This document shows, one piece after another, positions 47,710 to 56,847 of a stretch of 64,000 nt of DNA; the stretch's first letter is position 1; each line of letters begins with the position of its first letter. The notes under the pieces were generated by a model, which was not told the origin of the DNA, made no database searches, and was given only the letters and a program-made list of their open reading frames with translations. Source of the stretch: Vallitaleaceae bacterium (lineage in GTDB: Bacteria > Bacillota > Clostridia > Lachnospirales > Vallitaleaceae). The DNA is taken from positions 1 to 64,000 of the forward strand of contig JANQFZ010000028.1 of NCBI GenBank assembly GCA_028277605.1, given 5' to 3'. The translations under genes and the position numbers were made by a program.

Positions 47710-47793
47710 AAGTACCAAAGGTATTAGTAAAAATAAACACTCATACTTATAAAAATACTCTAGCTGCTTATTTCTATAATACTTTTGGTACTT
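47710..47793. repeat. Large inverted repeat between ctpB and the MinJ-like gene
   Basis: AAGTACCAAAGGTATTA (47710-47726) pairs with TAATACTTTTGGTACTT (47777-47793), 17 positions with one irregular pair, around a 50-base A+T-rich loop. The irregular pair is G-U only in plus-strand RNA. It may stop or stabilise ctpB mRNA, or be a DNA site; the loop is too long for a classic terminator. Confidence 0.5.
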
Positions 47794-47854
47794 ATTGCAT
47801 ACTTACTTATGTGTAATTTTCCATTAGGATATGATTTAAATAAGTTATCCTTTC

Positions 47855-49066
47855 TTATTGGTTTAGGATGACTTCAATCGCTTTTTGTAATTGAATATCT
47901 TCATCTTTTTCTAAAACAAGTTTTCTTTTCAATTCAACTGACAATGGAACCGTAATATTTGGCTCAATACCAACGCCGTGAATGTATGCACCGCTAGGTG
48001 TATAATATTTGGCTATGGTAACCTTCATTGCCGAACCATCTTCTAGTTCAAATATTCTTTGCACAAGCCCTTTCCCAAAAGTAGTGGTTCCAACTAAAGT
48101 CCCTATTCCGCTATCTTTAACTGCACCAGCAAGTATTTCTGAAGCACTAGCACTATTCTCATTAATTAATATCACAAGCGGCTTCTCAAATTTAGTATCT
48201 TCATCTGAAGATAGCTCATTTCTTTTTCCATTTTTATCCTCAGTATACACAATAAGTCCTTTAGGTAAAAGTTCATCTGCAATTCCAGCAACTACACTCA
48301 ACAATCCACCAGGGTTATTTCTAAGATCAATGATAAGACCTCTTTGACCTTGTTTTTCTAGGTCGTCTAGAGCTAATTTGAATTGTTTATAGGTTACCTC
48401 TTCAAAGCCCGTGATTGTAATGAGTCCAATTTCATCTTCCATCATCTCATAATCAACAGTTGGAACATTGATAACCGCTCTTGTTATAGACATATCCATA
48501 GGTTCCTCTAATCCTTCTCTATAAATAGTTAAGACGACTTCTGTACCTTCTTCTCCTTTAATTAAAGCAACTGCCTCTTCTACAGTTTTGCCGGTTACTT
48601 CTATACCGTCTACTTTTTGAATAATATCACCAGGTAATAATCCAGCTTTCTCTCCTGGCGATCCAACAAAAGGTAAGACTACGACTATTTCTTTTGTATT
48701 CTCTAGAAATGAAACAACAACACCAATACCTTGATAAGCACCCTTTGTCATTTCCATTAATTTCTTATACTGTTCCTTATCATAGTAAACCGTATAGGGA
48801 TCTTCCACGCCCTCCAGCAGGCCTCTATAAGCGTTTTCATATAGATTCTGTTTATCAATAGGTTCAAGGTAATCCTTATCTATTGTTTTAAGTATATCAT
48901 CAACCTTATCTTCAAAGGAATCATACTCACTATGAGCTACTTCATAGCCTAAATTCTTTTCAACAACATTGATGGCATTCTTAACTGCAAAAAATAGAAT
49001 ATAAATAATACAGATACCTATAATACCCGTTATTAAACCATATATAAAATCCTTGTTACGTCGCAT
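47855..49066 (-). CDS. ctpB: C-terminal processing serine protease, S41 family (CtpB-like)
   Basis: A 403-residue secreted, membrane-anchored protease. One N-terminal membrane segment (about 8-30), a PDZ domain (about 95-180, PGEKAGLLPGDIIQKVDGIE), then the S41 core with catalytic serine in NENSASASEILAGA and lysine in TTFGKGLVQ. In Bacillus CtpB cuts SpoIVFA during sporulation; here the ftsEX and MinJ-like neighbours match the Bacillus order. AGGAG precedes the ATG. Confidence 0.93.
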   Translation of the reverse strand: MRRNKDFIYGLITGIIGICIIYILFFAVKNAINVVEKNLGYEVAHSEYDSFEDKVDDILKTIDKDYLEPIDKQNLYENAYRGLLEGVEDPYTVYYDKEQYKKLMEMTKGAYQGIGVVVSFLENTKEIVVVLPFVGSPGEKAGLLPGDIIQKVDGIEVTGKTVEEAVALIKGEEGTEVVLTIYREGLEEPMDMSITRAVINVPTVDYEMMEDEIGLITITGFEEVTYKQFKLALDDLEKQGQRGLIIDLRNNPGGLLSVVAGIADELLPKGLIVYTEDKNGKRNELSSDEDTKFEKPLVILINENSASASEILAGAVKDSGIGTLVGTTTFGKGLVQRIFELEDGSAMKVTIAKYYTPSGAYIHGVGIEPNITVPLSVELKRKLVLEKDEDIQLQKAIEVILNQ

Positions 49067-49181
49067 AGGTTTTTCTCCTCACTATATATTATCATTTTAT
49101 TAGAAAATATATAAAAATATGATTAAATCGAGAAAGTATGCCTTATAGGAATAAAGCATTTTTAAGATATATCATTGACAT

Positions 49182-49212
49182 AGAAAGAAAAAACTGCAAA
49201 TAAGCAGTTTTT
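49182..49212 (-). terminator. Terminator after the M23 peptidase gene
   Basis: AAAAACTGC (49189-49197) pairs with GCAGTTTTT (49204-49212) around six bases, followed by TTTCTTTCT on the minus strand. It ends the ftsE-ftsX-M23 unit. Confidence 0.85.
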
Positions 49213-49227
49213 AACTATCATACGATA

Positions 49228-50376
49228 TTAAGGTTTTAGCAATATGTCCGTTGGGTTTACCCATTTATCATCAATCATAACTCCAAAATGAAGATGTGGA
49301 CCAGTTGACCATCCAGTACTGCCCATTTTTGCTATAACCTGTTCTCTGTTGACTATATCCCCTTCTTTAACAAGCATTTTACTGTTATGCCCATACATAG
49401 TAACATAGCTGCTACCGTTACTTTTACCATGGTCAATTAAGATATAATGACCATATGCATTACCCCAGCCAGCAAAGATGACTTTTCCTTTAGCTGCTGC
49501 AACTACTTTGGTACCCGTTGGACCAGGAATATCAATGCCTGTATGAAAGCTTCTATGCTTAAATACCGGATGGGTTCTCCACCCAAAAGGAGAAGATATC
49601 CGTGTTCTACCTACAACCGGCCATCCCATCTTACCACCGTCATATTTAAGCTTGTTTTCTTCTTTTTTTCGTTTGATGGCAGCTTCTAAAACCTTCTTTT
49701 CTTCTTCTTTCTCTTGTAACTCAATAGCACTTTGTTTTTCTTTTTTTCCTAACTGCTCAAGCTCCTGAGCTTTTTCAACTCTAGCATTTTCAGCAGCATT
49801 TCGGTTTAGCTTTGTTTCTTCTGACAGGTGTTGAATCTCAAGCTCTTGTCTCTCTAATTCTTCTTTTATGGCTATTATTTTGTTTCTATTCTCTTCAAGC
49901 ATCTTAAGCATATTATTATCGTATTCTACCAATTCATTAATGTACTCTAGACGGTTATAAAAATCACTTAGTCCTTTGGCTTCCAGAAGGACTTCCACAT
50001 ACTCTGTATCTCCATACTCGTACATAATTTTGATGCGTTCCTTAAAAGCATCATAGAATTGACCCTCTTTTTCTATAGCATCTTCTAACTCTAGTGTAGA
50101 ATGATTAATTTCAGCTTTTTTTTCTGCTACCTTAATCTCTAATTGATCAATTTCCTTTTGGTAATTTTCTATTTTATGATCTAAATCAACAATGTTTTTT
50201 TGAGAATTTTTTATATCATTTTTTAAATCTTCTATTTGATGCTCTGTCTGCTTTATTTCTCCATCAATTTCTTTTCTGTCATTTTCTAATTCATCCAATG
50301 TCTTACCAGCAGAAGCTGTTACAGTTATAAACATAACTAACAAGGTAATACAACCTATCTTTTTAAGCATCTTCAT
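49228..50376 (-). CDS. Secreted M23 peptidase with coiled coil, EnvC-like
   Basis: A signal peptide (about 1-24, cut near ASAGK) precedes a long coiled coil (about 25-245) and a LytM/M23 domain (about 270-380). The zinc site is seen as HTGIDIPG and the final HLHFG, with GWRTHP before them; these are the residues of an active M23 enzyme, so it may cleave peptidoglycan itself rather than only activate others. A gene of this shape directly after ftsX suggests control by FtsEX, as with EnvC, PcsB or CwlO elsewhere. AGGAG precedes the ATG. Confidence 0.93.
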   Translation of the reverse strand: MKMLKKIGCITLLVMFITVTASAGKTLDELENDRKEIDGEIKQTEHQIEDLKNDIKNSQKNIVDLDHKIENYQKEIDQLEIKVAEKKAEINHSTLELEDAIEKEGQFYDAFKERIKIMYEYGDTEYVEVLLEAKGLSDFYNRLEYINELVEYDNNMLKMLEENRNKIIAIKEELERQELEIQHLSEETKLNRNAAENARVEKAQELEQLGKKEKQSAIELQEKEEEKKVLEAAIKRKKEENKLKYDGGKMGWPVVGRTRISSPFGWRTHPVFKHRSFHTGIDIPGPTGTKVVAAAKGKVIFAGWGNAYGHYILIDHGKSNGSSYVTMYGHNSKMLVKEGDIVNREQVIAKMGSTGWSTGPHLHFGVMIDDKWVNPTDILLKP

Positions 50377-50488
50377 CCTTTATCACTCCTCAACTATATA
50401 TTGACTCAATCTACTAATAAGAGCAATGTGTAGAAAGTCAAGATATATCCTATCAGTGTAATTTCCCTAACTTTTCTCCTTAATGTTT

Positions 50489-51400
50489 TTATACTTTTAA
50501 ATGCTTATGTAATGTCATACTGCTCCCAATAAAGCCGATACCTACTCCAATAATTAAACATAATGGTATCAGTTTTTGAATCACTTGTCCAACATTCATA
50601 AATAGAATTAGGTTTTCCAATATAGCAAAATCTGCATATATTCTTTCTATGACCAGATCATAGGAGTAATAAATAATAAGCAATGGTAACACACAACCTA
50701 TGATGCCAATAAGTAAGCCTTCAACTATAAATGGGCCTCTTACAAAACCATCTGTGGCACCTATGTATTTCATAATACCAATTTCTTTTTTTCGAGATTC
50801 AACTGCTATTCTAATCGTATTGGATATTAAAAACACCGAAATAAGGATTAATACGATGATTAAAATAATACAAATATATTGTATAAATGAATTAAACCCT
50901 TGGACAACTTCTGCTACCTCTTCAGCCTGTCTAACATGTCTAACTCCATCCAATGATTCTATGTATCGTGTCAGTTGTTTTTGCATATTAATATCTTTAA
51001 TATAAATTTGAAAGGATGCTGAATCTTTAAGAGGATTATCTCCATCCTTAATCCCGACTAATAAATCCTCTTTACCCTCAAATAAATCTTTTTTTGCCAT
51101 TTCCCATGCTTCATCAGGAGAAATATAGGTTAATGATTCAACCTCTTCTCTGCCTACTATTTTTTGTTTTAATACGTTAATTTCTTCTGTTGATATACCT
51201 TGCTTAAAAAAAACGGCTATACCTATATTATTCTCTAATTCGTCTAAAGTATACTGTACATTCACAACCACTGTATAAAACAAACCAATGACAAACAAAC
51301 AGGCAGATATCGTTCCTATAGATGCAAATGCCATCAATCTATTTTTGAACAAGCTTAGGAGACCATTTTCTAAGCAATACCCATATGTTCTAAGTCTCAT
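50489..51400 (-). CDS. ftsX: Cell division protein FtsX
   Basis: FtsX is the membrane half of FtsEX, which switches on cell-wall hydrolases at the septum or sidewall. The roughly 303-residue protein has four membrane segments: one near 24-45, an extracellular loop (about 45-170) that should bind the hydrolase, and three at about 175-195, 225-250 and 275-295, with SRKKEIGIMKYIGATDGFVRGPF between. I use the ATG at 51400 (MRLRTYGY), nine bases after AGGAG; an ATG two codons earlier is possible. It overlaps the end of ftsE. Confidence 0.95.
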   Translation of the reverse strand: MRLRTYGYCLENGLLSLFKNRLMAFASIGTISACLFVIGLFYTVVVNVQYTLDELENNIGIAVFFKQGISTEEINVLKQKIVGREEVESLTYISPDEAWEMAKKDLFEGKEDLLVGIKDGDNPLKDSASFQIYIKDINMQKQLTRYIESLDGVRHVRQAEEVAEVVQGFNSFIQYICIILIIVLILISVFLISNTIRIAVESRKKEIGIMKYIGATDGFVRGPFIVEGLLIGIIGCVLPLLIIYYSYDLVIERIYADFAILENLILFMNVGQVIQKLIPLCLIIGVGIGFIGSSMTLHKHLKV

Positions 51401-52076
51401 CGCCATAATCTCCTCTATCCATATCCTTTACAATACATCCATTATTTAATGTGATGACTCTTTTTTTCATTGTATTGACAATTTCTTTATCATGTGTTAC
51501 CACAACTGCTGTTGTCCCCCTCAGATTGATATCTTGTATGAGCTTCATAATATCCCATGAAGTCGATGGATCTAGATTACCAGTTGGTTCGTCCGCTAGT
51601 AGAATTGGCGGATTATTAACTAATGCTCTAGCTAAAGCAACCCTCTGCTGCTCTCCACCAGATAATTGTTTTGGATACATTCGCGCTTTATCTGCTAAAC
51701 CTACCATGGACAGAACCATAGGAACTGTTCTTCTTATCTTACGACTTGAGCTTTCAGTCACTTTTAAAGCAAAAGCTATATTATCATAAACACTCATTTT
51801 ATCGAGTAGTCTAAAATCTTGAAAAACTACTCCTAGATTTCTCCTAAGCTTAGGTATATGCCTTCTCTTTAACTTAGTAATATTTTTACTGTCTATATAA
51901 AGGTTCCCTTGTGAAGGTTCTATTTCTTTCATAAGTAGTTTAATTAATGTCGTTTTTCCTGAACCACTGTTACCAACAATAAAAACAAACTCACCTTTAT
52001 TAATTTTAAATGATACTTGGTTCAATGCCGTTACTTGATTGCTGTATGTTTTAGTAATATTCTCAAGGGCGATCAC
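51390..52076 (-). CDS. ftsE: Cell division ATP-binding protein FtsE
   Basis: FtsE is the cytoplasmic ABC ATPase partner of FtsX. The 228-residue protein has Walker A GNSGSGKTT (about 35-43), signature LSGGEQQRVALARAL and Walker B ILLADEPTGNLD. The start is a GTG with GAGGAGG eight bases before it. It overlaps ftsX, so the two are coupled. Confidence 0.97.
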   Translation of the reverse strand: MIALENITKTYSNQVTALNQVSFKINKGEFVFIVGNSGSGKTTLIKLLMKEIEPSQGNLYIDSKNITKLKRRHIPKLRRNLGVVFQDFRLLDKMSVYDNIAFALKVTESSSRKIRRTVPMVLSMVGLADKARMYPKQLSGGEQQRVALARALVNNPPILLADEPTGNLDPSTSWDIMKLIQDINLRGTTAVVVTHDKEIVNTMKKRVITLNNGCIVKDMDRGDYGDET

Positions 52077-52109
52077 TCTATAGCCTCCTCACTTGCTCCC
52101 CATCCACAC

Positions 52110-53201
52110 TTAATAATTTGACTGTTTGATATGCTTCATATACTTGACAACCATCAGTGCAATTTTAAAAGTAATAGCGTCTTCGAATACCCTTAAATCT
52201 AATCCAGTATTCTTTTCTAGCTTATCTAATCGGTACACTAGGGTATTTCTATGAATATACAACTGTCTAGATGTCTCAGAAACATTTAAGCTGTTCTCAA
52301 AAAATTTGTTAATGGTAATAAGGGTTTCATCATCAAATTCATCTGGTGATTTACCATGAAAGATTTCTTTTATGAACATTTTACACAAAGGCAGTGGTAA
52401 TTGATAAATTAGCCGACCTATACCTAGATTGTTATAACCAATAATATATTGATCGGAGTAAAAAATCTTACCAACTTCTAGCGCCATTTTTGCTTCTTTA
52501 TAGGAACGTGAAGCATCTTTAATATCATTAACAATGGTTCCTATTGCAACATACACACTACTCATGGCTTCAGAATTAAGTGTATCCACAATAACTTTTG
52601 CTATTTTTTCAATATCCTCTTGTGTATCATGATCTTGCAGCTCTTTAATCAATATAATATTTTTTTCATCTACAGCTGTAATGAAATCCTTAGTTTTGGA
52701 TGGAAAAATACTTCTTACTATTTCTAGCGCATTATTATCTTTTTCCATTCTTGTTTCAATGATATACGCAACTCTTCGCACATCTGTTTCGATATGAAGT
52801 TTTTTCGCACGATTATATATATCAACAAGCAAAAGATTATCTAATAAGAGATTTTTTATGAAGTTATCTTTATCAAACCTCTCTTTATAGGCTACCAATA
52901 AATTCTGTATTTGGAAAGATGCAATTTTACCTATTTTATAGACATCCTCTGCCTCTCCTTTTGCTGTAATAACAAATTCTACAGTGTGCTCATCATAAAC
53001 TTTAAAAAATTGATAGCCTCTTACAAGCTGGCTATCAGCCTGAGATGATACAAATGGTGGTACTGCACTATTATATTCCTCGTATTTTTCATCTTCAGTT
53101 GTTGCTAATATTTTTCCTTCTGGATCCATCACACTTATATCAATACGTGTTATCAGCTTTAAACCATCAATTGTATTTTGTAATATTTGGTTTGAAATCA
53201 T
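52110..53201 (-). CDS. PucR/CdaR-type transcriptional regulator
   Basis: The 363-residue protein repeats the layout of CdaR at 6.5 kb: an N-terminal sensor region (about 1-120, with DISVMDPEGKILATTED), a GGDEF-like middle part (about 130-280) and a C-terminal helix-turn-helix (NVSETSRQLYIHRNTLVYRLDKL, near 318-340). Overall it is shorter at the N-terminus. AAAGGAG precedes the ATG. It lies 33 bases above ftsE, which may be read from it, and below the orphan sugar-ABC ATPase. A link to carbohydrate sensing is plausible; target genes are unknown. Confidence 0.9.
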   Translation of the reverse strand: MISNQILQNTIDGLKLITRIDISVMDPEGKILATTEDEKYEEYNSAVPPFVSSQADSQLVRGYQFFKVYDEHTVEFVITAKGEAEDVYKIGKIASFQIQNLLVAYKERFDKDNFIKNLLLDNLLLVDIYNRAKKLHIETDVRRVAYIIETRMEKDNNALEIVRSIFPSKTKDFITAVDEKNIILIKELQDHDTQEDIEKIAKVIVDTLNSEAMSSVYVAIGTIVNDIKDASRSYKEAKMALEVGKIFYSDQYIIGYNNLGIGRLIYQLPLPLCKMFIKEIFHGKSPDEFDDETLITINKFFENSLNVSETSRQLYIHRNTLVYRLDKLEKNTGLDLRVFEDAITFKIALMVVKYMKHIKQSNY

Positions 53202-53538
53202 TATGCCACTCTCCTTTTATATGTAACAGCATTTTTTATTTCATTATAGATAATTTAAGTTCAGTTTAATTCCTTATCTATAGTATAACTAAAAATCAAA
53301 TAAATTTACTATTAATTTATAAATTTCTCAAGTTCTTCATATTCTTCTAATTTTTACTTTTACAGAAAAAAACATATCACTTATATTTTATAGCAAAAAT
53401 TAGTTTTTTAAAAGAGCAAACCTATAAAAATGTATTTTCCTATTCATTTTTATTTGATTTGTAATTAGTTTGTAACATTTCCTTTGCTGAAGTCTTATCA
53501 TATGTCCTATTTCTTAACTTAAAAGATTCTTATAAAAC
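53202..53538. other. Gap upstream of the PucR-type regulator
   Basis: This 337-base A+T-rich stretch lies between the regulator and the terminator of the ABC ATPase gene. It must hold the regulator promoter, but I see only scattered TATAAT-like fragments without a matching -35 and no open frame or hairpin worth listing. Confidence 0.45.
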
Positions 53539-53583
53539 TAATAAGCATACTGTTTATGATTCTCATAAACAGTATGCTTATTA
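53539..53583 (-). terminator. 21-bp perfect terminator after the ABC ATPase gene
   Basis: Bases 53539-53559 pair perfectly with 53563-53583 around a three-base loop; the sequence is a near-palindrome centred on GAA/TTC. GTTTTATAAG follows on the minus strand. It begins 40 bases after the stop codon. Confidence 0.85.
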
Positions 53584-53622
53584 TAAGCTCATACACTTTA
53601 GAGTGTAGTATTTATTCTCATA

Positions 53623-54735
53623 TTAATTAGTAATTGTTTTTTCTGTATCCTTATCAAATACATGAATTTTATTGAGATCTAATGCTAATTTCACTTTATC
53701 TCCAGGTTTTGCAACCGTTCTTGGGTTAACAACTGCTGTCATATCATAAGTATCAACCGTAACAAAAAGGTTCACTTCTGCACCCAACATCTCAGTTACA
53801 TTAACTTTCGCTTCAATAATACTGCTTGGTGAAGATTCTAAGAATATCTGAGAATCATGAACATCTCCTGGTCTAATACCCATAATAACTTTTTTATCAA
53901 CGTAACCACCAGCAATTAGTTTTTCTGCTTTTGCATCAGGCACGCTTATAGAATTAGAACCAAATACCAGTGATACTTGATTTCCAGATTTAACAACTTT
54001 TGCATCAATAAAATTCATTTGAGGGGAGCCAATAAAACCAGCAACAAAAAGATTTTGAGGCTGTTGATATAAGTTGGTTGGTGAATCTACTTGCATAATT
54101 ACACCATCCTTCATAACAACGATTCTAGTACCAAGTGTCATGGCCTCTACTTGGTCATGTGTAACGTAAATAAAGGTGGTTTGTAATCTTTGATGAAGTT
54201 TAGAGATCTCAAGTCTCATTTGAACTCTAAGTTTAGCATCAAGGTTAGAAAGAGGCTCATCCATTAAGAATACCTTTGGTTCACGAACAATAGCACGTCC
54301 CATAGCAACACGCTGTCTTTGTCCACCTGATAAAGCTTTAGGCTTACGATCAAGCAGATGTTCAATATCTAGTATCTTAGCAGATTCATGAACTCTTTTA
54401 TCAATTTCAGCTTTTGGTGTTTTCCTTAATTTTAAACCAAATGCCATGTTATCATACACCGTCATATGTGGGTATAGGGCATAGTTTTGGAAAACCATTG
54501 CAATATCTCTATCTTTAGGTTCAACATCATTAACAACTTTGTCCCCTATCCAAAGCTCACCATCTGTAATTTCTTCAAGTCCAGCAATCATACGTAAAGT
54601 AGTTGATTTACCGCAGCCTGAAGGCCCTACAAAAATAATAAACTCTTTATCTTCGATCTCAAGGTTAAACTCTTGTACAGCTGTAATCCCATTTGGGTAT
54701 GTTTTCTTAACATTTTTTAAAGATAAACTCGCCAT
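53623..54735 (-). CDS. Sugar ABC transporter ATP-binding protein, MsmK/UgpC type
   Basis: The 370-residue ATPase has Walker A GPSGCGKST (about 38-46), signature LSGGQRQRVAMGRAI, Walker B VFLMDEPLSNLD and a C-terminal regulatory (TOBE/MalK) domain after residue 240. Such proteins energise carbohydrate importers. No permease or binding-protein gene is nearby, so it is probably a shared ATPase serving several importers, like MsmX or MsmK. I use the ATG at 54735 (MASLSLKNVKKTYPNG), after AAGGGGG; the open frame extends 18 codons further without support. Confidence 0.92.
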   Translation of the reverse strand: MASLSLKNVKKTYPNGITAVQEFNLEIEDKEFIIFVGPSGCGKSTTLRMIAGLEEITDGELWIGDKVVNDVEPKDRDIAMVFQNYALYPHMTVYDNMAFGLKLRKTPKAEIDKRVHESAKILDIEHLLDRKPKALSGGQRQRVAMGRAIVREPKVFLMDEPLSNLDAKLRVQMRLEISKLHQRLQTTFIYVTHDQVEAMTLGTRIVVMKDGVIMQVDSPTNLYQQPQNLFVAGFIGSPQMNFIDAKVVKSGNQVSLVFGSNSISVPDAKAEKLIAGGYVDKKVIMGIRPGDVHDSQIFLESSPSSIIEAKVNVTEMLGAEVNLFVTVDTYDMTAVVNPRTVAKPGDKVKLALDLNKIHVFDKDTEKTITN

Positions 54736-55070
54736 AAGGTCAATGCCCCCTTGAATATTTTTAGTTATGCTACGATGGATAATTACCACTTACCCCTATA
54801 TCTATGTACTAATTTGAATCTAAAAAATCTAGGTAATTGTTTCCAATTGTAACATAAACTTAACATTACTTATGTGGTTATATACTACTATATTTTATAA
54901 GTGAATACCATTGATTAATTTACCAAATTCAATTCTAGCATTTTGTTTAATTTGTCCAGTCTATTATTTATTCTACCATTATATACATAATTATAGTAGG
55001 TAACTATTCATAATAACGAAGCAAATACTTAAAATGTCAATTTATGAGAATCATATTTATTCATGATGCC
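54736..55070. other. Gap upstream of the ABC ATPase gene
   Basis: About 335 A+T-rich bases. An interrupted dyad TAATTGTTTCCAATTGTA lies at 54834-54851, about 100 bases above the ABC ATPase start, where a catabolite or sugar regulator might bind; it is not a clear CcpA site. No convincing promoter hexamer pair was found. Confidence 0.4.
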
Positions 55071-55107
55071 TTAAAGAAAGTGTTATATTTTTAAATTTAA
55101 AACACTT
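55071..55107 (-). terminator. Terminator after yitT
   Basis: AAGTGTT (55078-55084) pairs with AACACTT (55101-55107) around an A+T-rich interior that can pair further, followed by TCTTTAAGG on the minus strand. It ends the polysaccharide operon. Confidence 0.55.
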
Positions 55108-55125
55108 AACAATCTTTACATAGAA

Positions 55126-55998
55126 TTAACTATATTCAATAAATCCCTCTCCTAAAACTTCTCTAACATCAGCAACAATAACAAAAGCGTTTTTATCTAA
55201 ATCTCTAACAATATCTTTAAGCTTTGCTATCTGTTTTTTAGATACAACACACAATAATATCTTTTTTTCTTGTAAAGAGTATACGCCTTGCCCATAAAGT
55301 CCTGTGACACCTCTATCTAATGTAGCCATTATCTCCTTAGCAATATGGTCATGCTTATCCGATATAATAAAAGCTGCTTTAGAGAAATGAATCCCCTCTA
55401 ACATGGTATCTATGACTTTAGCAGAAATATAGACTGCAATAATAGCATACATCGCTTTTTCAATACCAAATACAAATAAGCCACCAATAATGATACAGGC
55501 ATCTAATATTAACATAAGCTGTGCCACAGATATATGCTTGATATAATGTTGAATGATACTAGCACATAAATCAGTGCCTCCCGTAGTTGAAAAAGCTGAA
55601 AAAACTAAGCCTAGACCAACACCAGCTATAACACCGCCAAAAATACATGCCAAAAAAGTGTCTACATTGAGTTGTGGAAGCCATTGCGTATAGTACAGTG
55701 CAAATGATAGAAAAATAGTAGAAAATAAACTTCTACGTCCAAAATCCTTGCCTTTAATCCATATGGCAATTAAGAAGAGAGGAATATTAATAAATAAGTT
55801 CGTTACATATAAAGGAATACCTTCGTCTGATACAACGTTTTTAGTTAAATCTTTTACTATAATCGCTAGCCCAGTAACCCCACCTGTAACTAATTCCATG
55901 GGCTCAAAAAACATATTAATAGCAGCCGCTAGCAGTGTAGTTCCAATAATAATCACAATGTAGTCATAAACTGGTTTTCTAGAACTTCTATATTCCAC
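55126..55998 (-). CDS. YitT family membrane protein
   Basis: The protein (about 290 residues) has five or six membrane segments (about 10-190, including PMELVTGGVTGLAI and STTGGTDLCASII) and a C-terminal DUF2179 cytoplasmic domain (about 215-285). Its function is unknown in general. I use a GTG at 55998 because CGGAG lies six bases before it; a TTG seven codons earlier overlaps the tagA stop but has no site. It is the last gene of the polysaccharide operon and may be unrelated to it. Confidence 0.85.
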   Translation of the reverse strand: MEYRSSRKPVYDYIVIIIGTTLLAAAINMFFEPMELVTGGVTGLAIIVKDLTKNVVSDEGIPLYVTNLFINIPLFLIAIWIKGKDFGRRSLFSTIFLSFALYYTQWLPQLNVDTFLACIFGGVIAGVGLGLVFSAFSTTGGTDLCASIIQHYIKHISVAQLMLILDACIIIGGLFVFGIEKAMYAIIAVYISAKVIDTMLEGIHFSKAAFIISDKHDHIAKEIMATLDRGVTGLYGQGVYSLQEKKILLCVVSKKQIAKLKDIVRDLDKNAFVIVADVREVLGEGFIEYS

Positions 55999-56015
55999 AG
56001 AGATCTCCGTCCTTA

Positions 56016-56750
56016 TCAATTCATTATTCTTACTTTAAAAATTTTAAGCATAAATAAGGGCAGCTGCAACATTCTAACCCATCTTTTGGGTTGTTGAATC
56101 AGCCTATAAAGCCATTCAAGCCCCAGCTTTTGAAAGCTATTGGGCGCTCGTTTAATGTTACCAGATAAAACATCAAAGCTCCCACCAACTCCTATGCACA
56201 CTTTAACGTTTAATTTATTTCTATAACGACACAACCATTTTTCTTGCTTTGGGACACCTAGTCCTACCAATAATATATCAGGTGCTAATGCATTGATTTT
56301 TTCAACTATTTTAGGTTCTTCTTCTTTATTAAAAAAGCCATGCCTTGTTCCAATCACTTTTAAATTTTCATGGGTGTTTTGCATATTCTTTGCAGCACGC
56401 TCAGCAATACCTGGAGCCGCTCCAAAAAAATAAACCGTTTTTTCAGTATTTTTTATACGAGAAAAAATTTGCTGAATCAAATCACAACCTGCTACACGTT
56501 CAGGTATTTCTTTTTTTAAGATTTTAGATGCAAGGATAACACCTATTCCGTCTGGAATAACTAGATCTGCCTCATTTAGAATGTTTCTAAAGGCTTTATC
56601 TTTATCCGCTGCCATAATCACTTCTGGATTTGGTGTGAAGATAAGATGATTTTTTTGTTCATTTAGAAATCCTATTATTTTCTTTACCGTCTGCTCCATT
56701 GTTAAAGGAACAATCTTAACGCCAAGTATATCAACTTTCTTTATCAACAT
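56016..56750 (-). CDS. tagA: WecG/TagA/CpsF family glycosyltransferase
   Basis: Enzymes of this GT26 family add N-acetylmannosamine(-uronic acid) to a lipid-linked GlcNAc. The 244-residue protein has the family signature TPNPEVIMAADKD near 40-52, ADLVIPDGIGVILASKIL near 65-82 and LLVGLGVPKQEKW near 155-167. With the UDP-ManNAc dehydrogenase at 63.3 kb it suggests a ManNAc- or ManNAcA-containing polymer. GGAAGGA precedes the ATG. Confidence 0.93.
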   Translation of the reverse strand: MLIKKVDILGVKIVPLTMEQTVKKIIGFLNEQKNHLIFTPNPEVIMAADKDKAFRNILNEADLVIPDGIGVILASKILKKEIPERVAGCDLIQQIFSRIKNTEKTVYFFGAAPGIAERAAKNMQNTHENLKVIGTRHGFFNKEEEPKIVEKINALAPDILLVGLGVPKQEKWLCRYRNKLNVKVCIGVGGSFDVLSGNIKRAPNSFQKLGLEWLYRLIQQPKRWVRMLQLPLFMLKIFKVRIMN

Positions 56751-56847
56751 ATCATTCCTTCCTGATAATGCAAACTATATATAGTACTAATCCAATTCTA
56801 TTAAAGTTATAATTACTAGTTCTAAAACAAGGATAACACTATTAATA

